DNA of 33,200 nucleotides, from positions 1-33,200 of the forward strand of contig NZ_JBAKHX010000084.1 in assembly GCF_036906915.1 (NCBI RefSeq), read 5' to 3'. The DNA is from Phytohabitans sp036906915 (GTDB lineage: Bacteria; Actinomycetota; Actinomycetes; Mycobacteriales; Micromonosporaceae). A program made the position numbers and the translations under genes. The stretch's first letter is position 1. Every line of letters starts with the position of its first letter. The notes beneath the pieces are model-generated. The model did not search any database. It saw only the letters and a program-made list of their open reading frames with translations, and had not been told where the DNA came from. Shown here in pieces: positions 30,794-33,200 of this stretch.

Positions 30794-30957
30794 TTAACTT
30801 GACAGCCCCCTTGGAATGCCCGGCTGAGGCAGGCGCTGCGTGGGTCCAGCTTGCCGGCGGTTCTGTGATCTCGTGTGAGAACAGGGTGCTGCACCGGAAG
30901 CGCGCGCTTCTGCCGATGGGCGTTTACCCCTGCTGCGCCGGCCTTCGTGGGTGAGCC

Positions 30958-31863
30958 TCAGCACTGTCGAAGCAGGTCCGGTACGGGAGGGTGTGCGGTG
31001 AAGCCTGCCGCGGTGTAGGTGGACACGGCACCGACGTTGGAGGTCTCGGCGCACACGATCGCGCTGGAGGAGCCCATCTGCCGCAAGGCGGAGGCTGCGG
31101 CCTCGCAGACGGCGGCACCATAGCCCTTGCCGCGGTGGTCGCGATGCACTCCCATGGGCTCGATCAGTCCGGGGCGGCCACGGCCAGCCGACCAGACGCC
31201 GGCGATGGCGACAGCCCGGCCGCCCGGGTCGAGGACGGCCAGGCTACGACCTCGCTCAGCGAACGGTCCGTCCATCATCGTCGACCACCAGTCGACGACG
31301 TCGCGCCTTTCAACGTCGCCGAACGGGGTGCCCTTGAACGCTGACCAGTGCACCTCCATCCAGGTGTCCGCGTGGTCAGGTCCGATGACCTCGACGCGCA
31401 GACCGGCCTTCGTGACAAGGGTGTCCGGCACGGGGTTGGACAGGTCATGGTGCAGGGGTGTCCACGGTTCGCCGAGCTCCCAGCCCTTGCTCAGCATCAT
31501 GCGCTCCAGGGCAGCTGCCCCGCGCCCCTCGACGATCGCCTCGCCGTCGGGCAGTACACCGCGTGCCGGGTCCGTGATGTCGGAGCAGAGCTGCCGCGCA
31601 ATCAGTTCGTCGTTTCGTACGTCGGGATCGACGGCCAGCCGCAGGAGACCGTCCGGACCGTCGAGCAGCCCCAGGGCGAGTAGCTCGCCGTCGCGTGACC
31701 AGGCGCGGAGCGCACGAGCCGTTGCCTCGGGGCCTCTCATGGAGTACCAGCCCAGGTCGCCCGGGTGCAGGTGGATTGGTCCGCCGTCTCGCTGCCAGGC
31801 ACCCACTGCCGCGGCCAATGACCCGAGCTCGTCGCTTCCGGGCGTCCTCAGCACGATGCTCAC
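30958..31863 (-). CDS. GNAT-family N-acetyltransferase, two-domain type
   Basis: The 301-residue protein has a degenerate N-terminal half (LHPGDLGWYSMRGPEATAR; LLALGLLDGPDGLLRLAVDP) and a C-terminal GNAT domain: VEVIGPDHADTWMEVHWSAF, LDPGGRAVAIAGVWSAGRG, the acetyl-CoA loop GVHRDHRGKGYGAAVCEAA, and IVCAETSNVGAVSTYTAAGF. The substrate is unknown. I use the GTG at 31863 (VSIVLRTPGSDELG); a TTG at 31899 is an alternative and neither has a strong ribosome-binding site. It stands alone, between an IS remnant and a gap. Confidence 0.8.
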   Translation of the reverse strand: MSIVLRTPGSDELGSLAAAVGAWQRDGGPIHLHPGDLGWYSMRGPEATARALRAWSRDGELLALGLLDGPDGLLRLAVDPDVRNDELIARQLCSDITDPARGVLPDGEAIVEGRGAAALERMMLSKGWELGEPWTPLHHDLSNPVPDTLVTKAGLRVEVIGPDHADTWMEVHWSAFKGTPFGDVERRDVVDWWSTMMDGPFAERGRSLAVLDPGGRAVAIAGVWSAGRGRPGLIEPMGVHRDHRGKGYGAAVCEAAASALRQMGSSSAIVCAETSNVGAVSTYTAAGFTAHPPVPDLLRQC

Positions 31864-32300
31864 GGTCGCTATCCAAGGCGCGTCGAGCGGATCCTGCAAG
31901 CAACTTTCTCATGAGCCGAGGTCAGGCGACGTTTGGACGAGGCGAGGCCTCCTGAGCGACTAATGCGGCACGCTCTTGCGGCTGAGCGTGCGTTCGAAGA
32001 CGCAAGTAGCCGCTGTCCGTGCGCGGTTGCGATCCCGGATCAGCCAATGGGTTGCCCTGGCCGCGCAGCTGCAGCGACAAATCTCCGGCACCAAAGGCCC
32101 ACGAACCCGCGAGCAAGGCCCTGACGACCGGCCGCCCCAGGCGACAAGCCGCCACGCTCCAGCCAGTAACAAACAGCTACCACGTGCCGGTGTAGGGTAC
32201 CCGCCTCGAAGGCGGCTTCGATAGCTGTGACCTGGCCCTGGTGCCCGCCCTTCTGAGGGCCGTGTCGGGGAGGTTTCTCGCCGACACAGATGGCGGTTCC
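31864..32300. other. Gap without recognisable gene
   Basis: It should carry the promoter of the minus-strand GNAT gene. I find no supported coding frame, RNA gene or strong repeat. Confidence 0.35.
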
Positions 32301-32525
32301 TCATCTGAACGCTGTGGTTGGCGCGAGGCTGAAGATCGAGCTGCCGCTTGCGACGAAGATACGGCCATCGTCCCCTGCGGCGACGGCGTTCACCACGTCG
32401 ACTACGTCGACTACGAAGACGTCGTGTGTCTGGACCGCGGTGACCTGCACCGTGGCATCGTGTCCACCGCTGACCACGACGAGGTCGTCGTGAATGTAGG
32501 TGGTGGCCACACTGAGCACCTCGCC
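32301..32525 (-). pseudogene. C-terminal remnant of a WD40-repeat protein
   Basis: Seventy-four residues remain: GEVLSVATTYIHDDLVVVSG, GHDATVQVTAV, then NAVAAGDDGRIFVASGSSIF. The VLSVA...VVSGGHDATVQV and DDGRIFVASG wording is that of the last WD40 blade in actinobacterial WD40 proteins. Upstream, at about 32525, the similarity stops and the sequence is shared with the leader of the divergent ATPase fragment, so most of the gene has been lost. Confidence 0.55.
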
Positions 32526-32670
32526 AGCTCGTTCAGCCCGGTTCATGATCCGCGATTGGGGTCCGGTTCGTGGACAGCCCAGCATCGACGGATTGCCTAT
32601 GCTGGGTGCGGGTTTCGTGATCGGCAGACTGGGTAAGTTCGTCGCACGCAACAGCGGGATGGAGATCGGC

Positions 32671-33063
32671 ATGGAGGCGGCAGGCCCTGCGACAGCTTCG
32701 CCGCCGACCCCGCCCGCCGCACCACGCTCAACACGTTCGCGTGGGCCGCGACGGATCAGCCTGGACCTGCATTCCGGCCCACGCACCGTCGATGCCCTCC
32801 TGCACCAGGTGGCCGGTGCCGACCTCGACGCCCAGGTGCGGTTGGCGCGTGAACCGTGGACAGTCGCCCTGGCCCGGCATCTCGCCGGAGGCATCCTCGC
32901 CAACGCTGGCGACGATGAACGTGAGGCCGTGCAGATCGCGATCACCGAGGCGTACAGCAACGCGGTGATCCACGCCGACCCGGCCGAGGACTACCGATTG
33001 CGTATCCGCACCGGCTCGGGATGGTGCGAGGTACAGGTCAACGAATCTCAGACCGATTTGTGA
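32671..33063 (+). CDS. Truncated anti-sigma-factor-type ATPase (RsbW-like HATPase_c)
   Basis: The 130-residue product has an extended Pro-rich start and then the N-terminal half of an RsbW-type HATPase_c domain: LAREPWTVALARHLAGGI, followed by the N-box EAVQIAITEAYSNAVIHA with the expected E and N residues, then YRLRIRTGSGWCEVQVNESQ. It stops before the glycine-rich ATP-lid motif (DxGxGF) that should come next, so it is unlikely to bind ATP normally. The ATG at 32671 has GGAGAT five bases upstream. The truncation point coincides with a change of sequence character at about 33050, suggesting disruption by an inserted element extending beyond the window. It could be annotated as a pseudogene. 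Confidence 0.6.
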   Translation: MEAAGPATASPPTPPAAPRSTRSRGPRRISLDLHSGPRTVDALLHQVAGADLDAQVRLAREPWTVALARHLAGGILANAGDDEREAVQIAITEAYSNAVIHADPAEDYRLRIRTGSGWCEVQVNESQTDL

Positions 33064-33066
33064 CTG

Positions 33067-33144
33067 AACCCAGGCGGTTGACGACGCGCTTGACACGTGT
33101 TGTGAACCCCTGGGTTTTGATTCTCAGGGCAGCGCTAAGCCCTG
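33067..33144. repeat. Clustered inverted repeats at the right edge
   Basis: AACCCAGG (33067-33074) is reverse-complemented at 33109-33116, and CAGGGC (33125-33130) at 33139-33144. Base composition drops here compared with the ATPase gene. This could be the end of a mobile element or a terminator. The window ends before it can be resolved. Confidence 0.4.
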
Positions 33145-33200
33145 ATCCACCGATGAATTCGGGTTGTTGTGCTGCCGCGGTGTGGTGATCTTGCTGTTGT

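Noticed and set aside
32241..32636. 131-codon plus-strand open frame
   Set aside because: It is antisense to the WD40-like remnant, whose minus-strand frame reads far more like protein.
33090..33118. TTGACA followed by a T-rich hexamer as a possible promoter
   Set aside because: The downstream hexamer (GGTTTT) does not fit a -10 and no gene start lies within the window beyond it.

Overview
The window is GC-rich DNA with strong third-position GC bias, GTG starts, twin-arginine and lipobox signal peptides, DUF4253/DUF6461-type proteins and ECF and TetR regulators. This points to a mycelial actinobacterium, most likely of the Micromonosporaceae/Streptomyces type (inference). It reads as an accessory region: intact genes alternate with frameshifted or truncated relics and insertion-sequence fragments.

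Left part (1-7.1 kb): a small hypothetical gene and a broken DUF4253 gene, then a very large secreted protein (1159-4935) combining an N-terminal domain of unknown function, a lytic-transglycosylase-like domain, a golvesin-C-like domain and a C-terminal endonuclease/exonuclease/phosphatase domain. A frameshifted FG-GAP secreted protein and a Tat-exported PGRP-type amidase follow. A decayed fragment of a paralogue of the large protein lies on the opposite strand at 6.7-7.1 kb. This part is cell-wall and extracellular-DNA oriented.

Centre-left (7.1-13.5 kb): a two-gene operon on the minus strand (NDP-sugar epimerase, then a GT20 trehalose-phosphate-synthase-like enzyme). It is followed by the most interesting locus: an NB-ARC/TPR NLR-like protein (9853-12579) and a tail-to-tail 125-residue gene (12592-12969). 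The N-terminus of the first and the C-terminus of the second share an almost identical RHIM-like motif (GVQ[IV]GDHNTQTN), as expected of a sensor/effector pair that signals by amyloid templating, probably a defence or regulated cell-death module. A nucleoside-deoxyribosyltransferase-like gene lies next to it.

Middle (13.6-20.5 kb): a GNAT acetyltransferase; a TetR gene divergent from a dihydrofolate-reductase-fold gene with a paired operator between them; an IS110 fragment joined in frame to the tail of another gene; a propeller-like lipoprotein; a relic; and a Tat-exported alpha/beta hydrolase with a carbohydrate-binding-like tail.

Right part (20.5-33.2 kb): a relic-rich stretch, a DUF6461-containing protein, hypothetical genes, an ECF sigma factor (SnoaL-type tail) overlapping an HSL-family hydrolase gene, a second TetR/SDR divergent pair with two matching palindromic operators, an IS5-type remnant with terminal inverted repeats, a second GNAT gene, a WD40 relic and a truncated anti-sigma-type ATPase at the right edge. 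No rRNA, confident tRNA or CRISPR array was seen.
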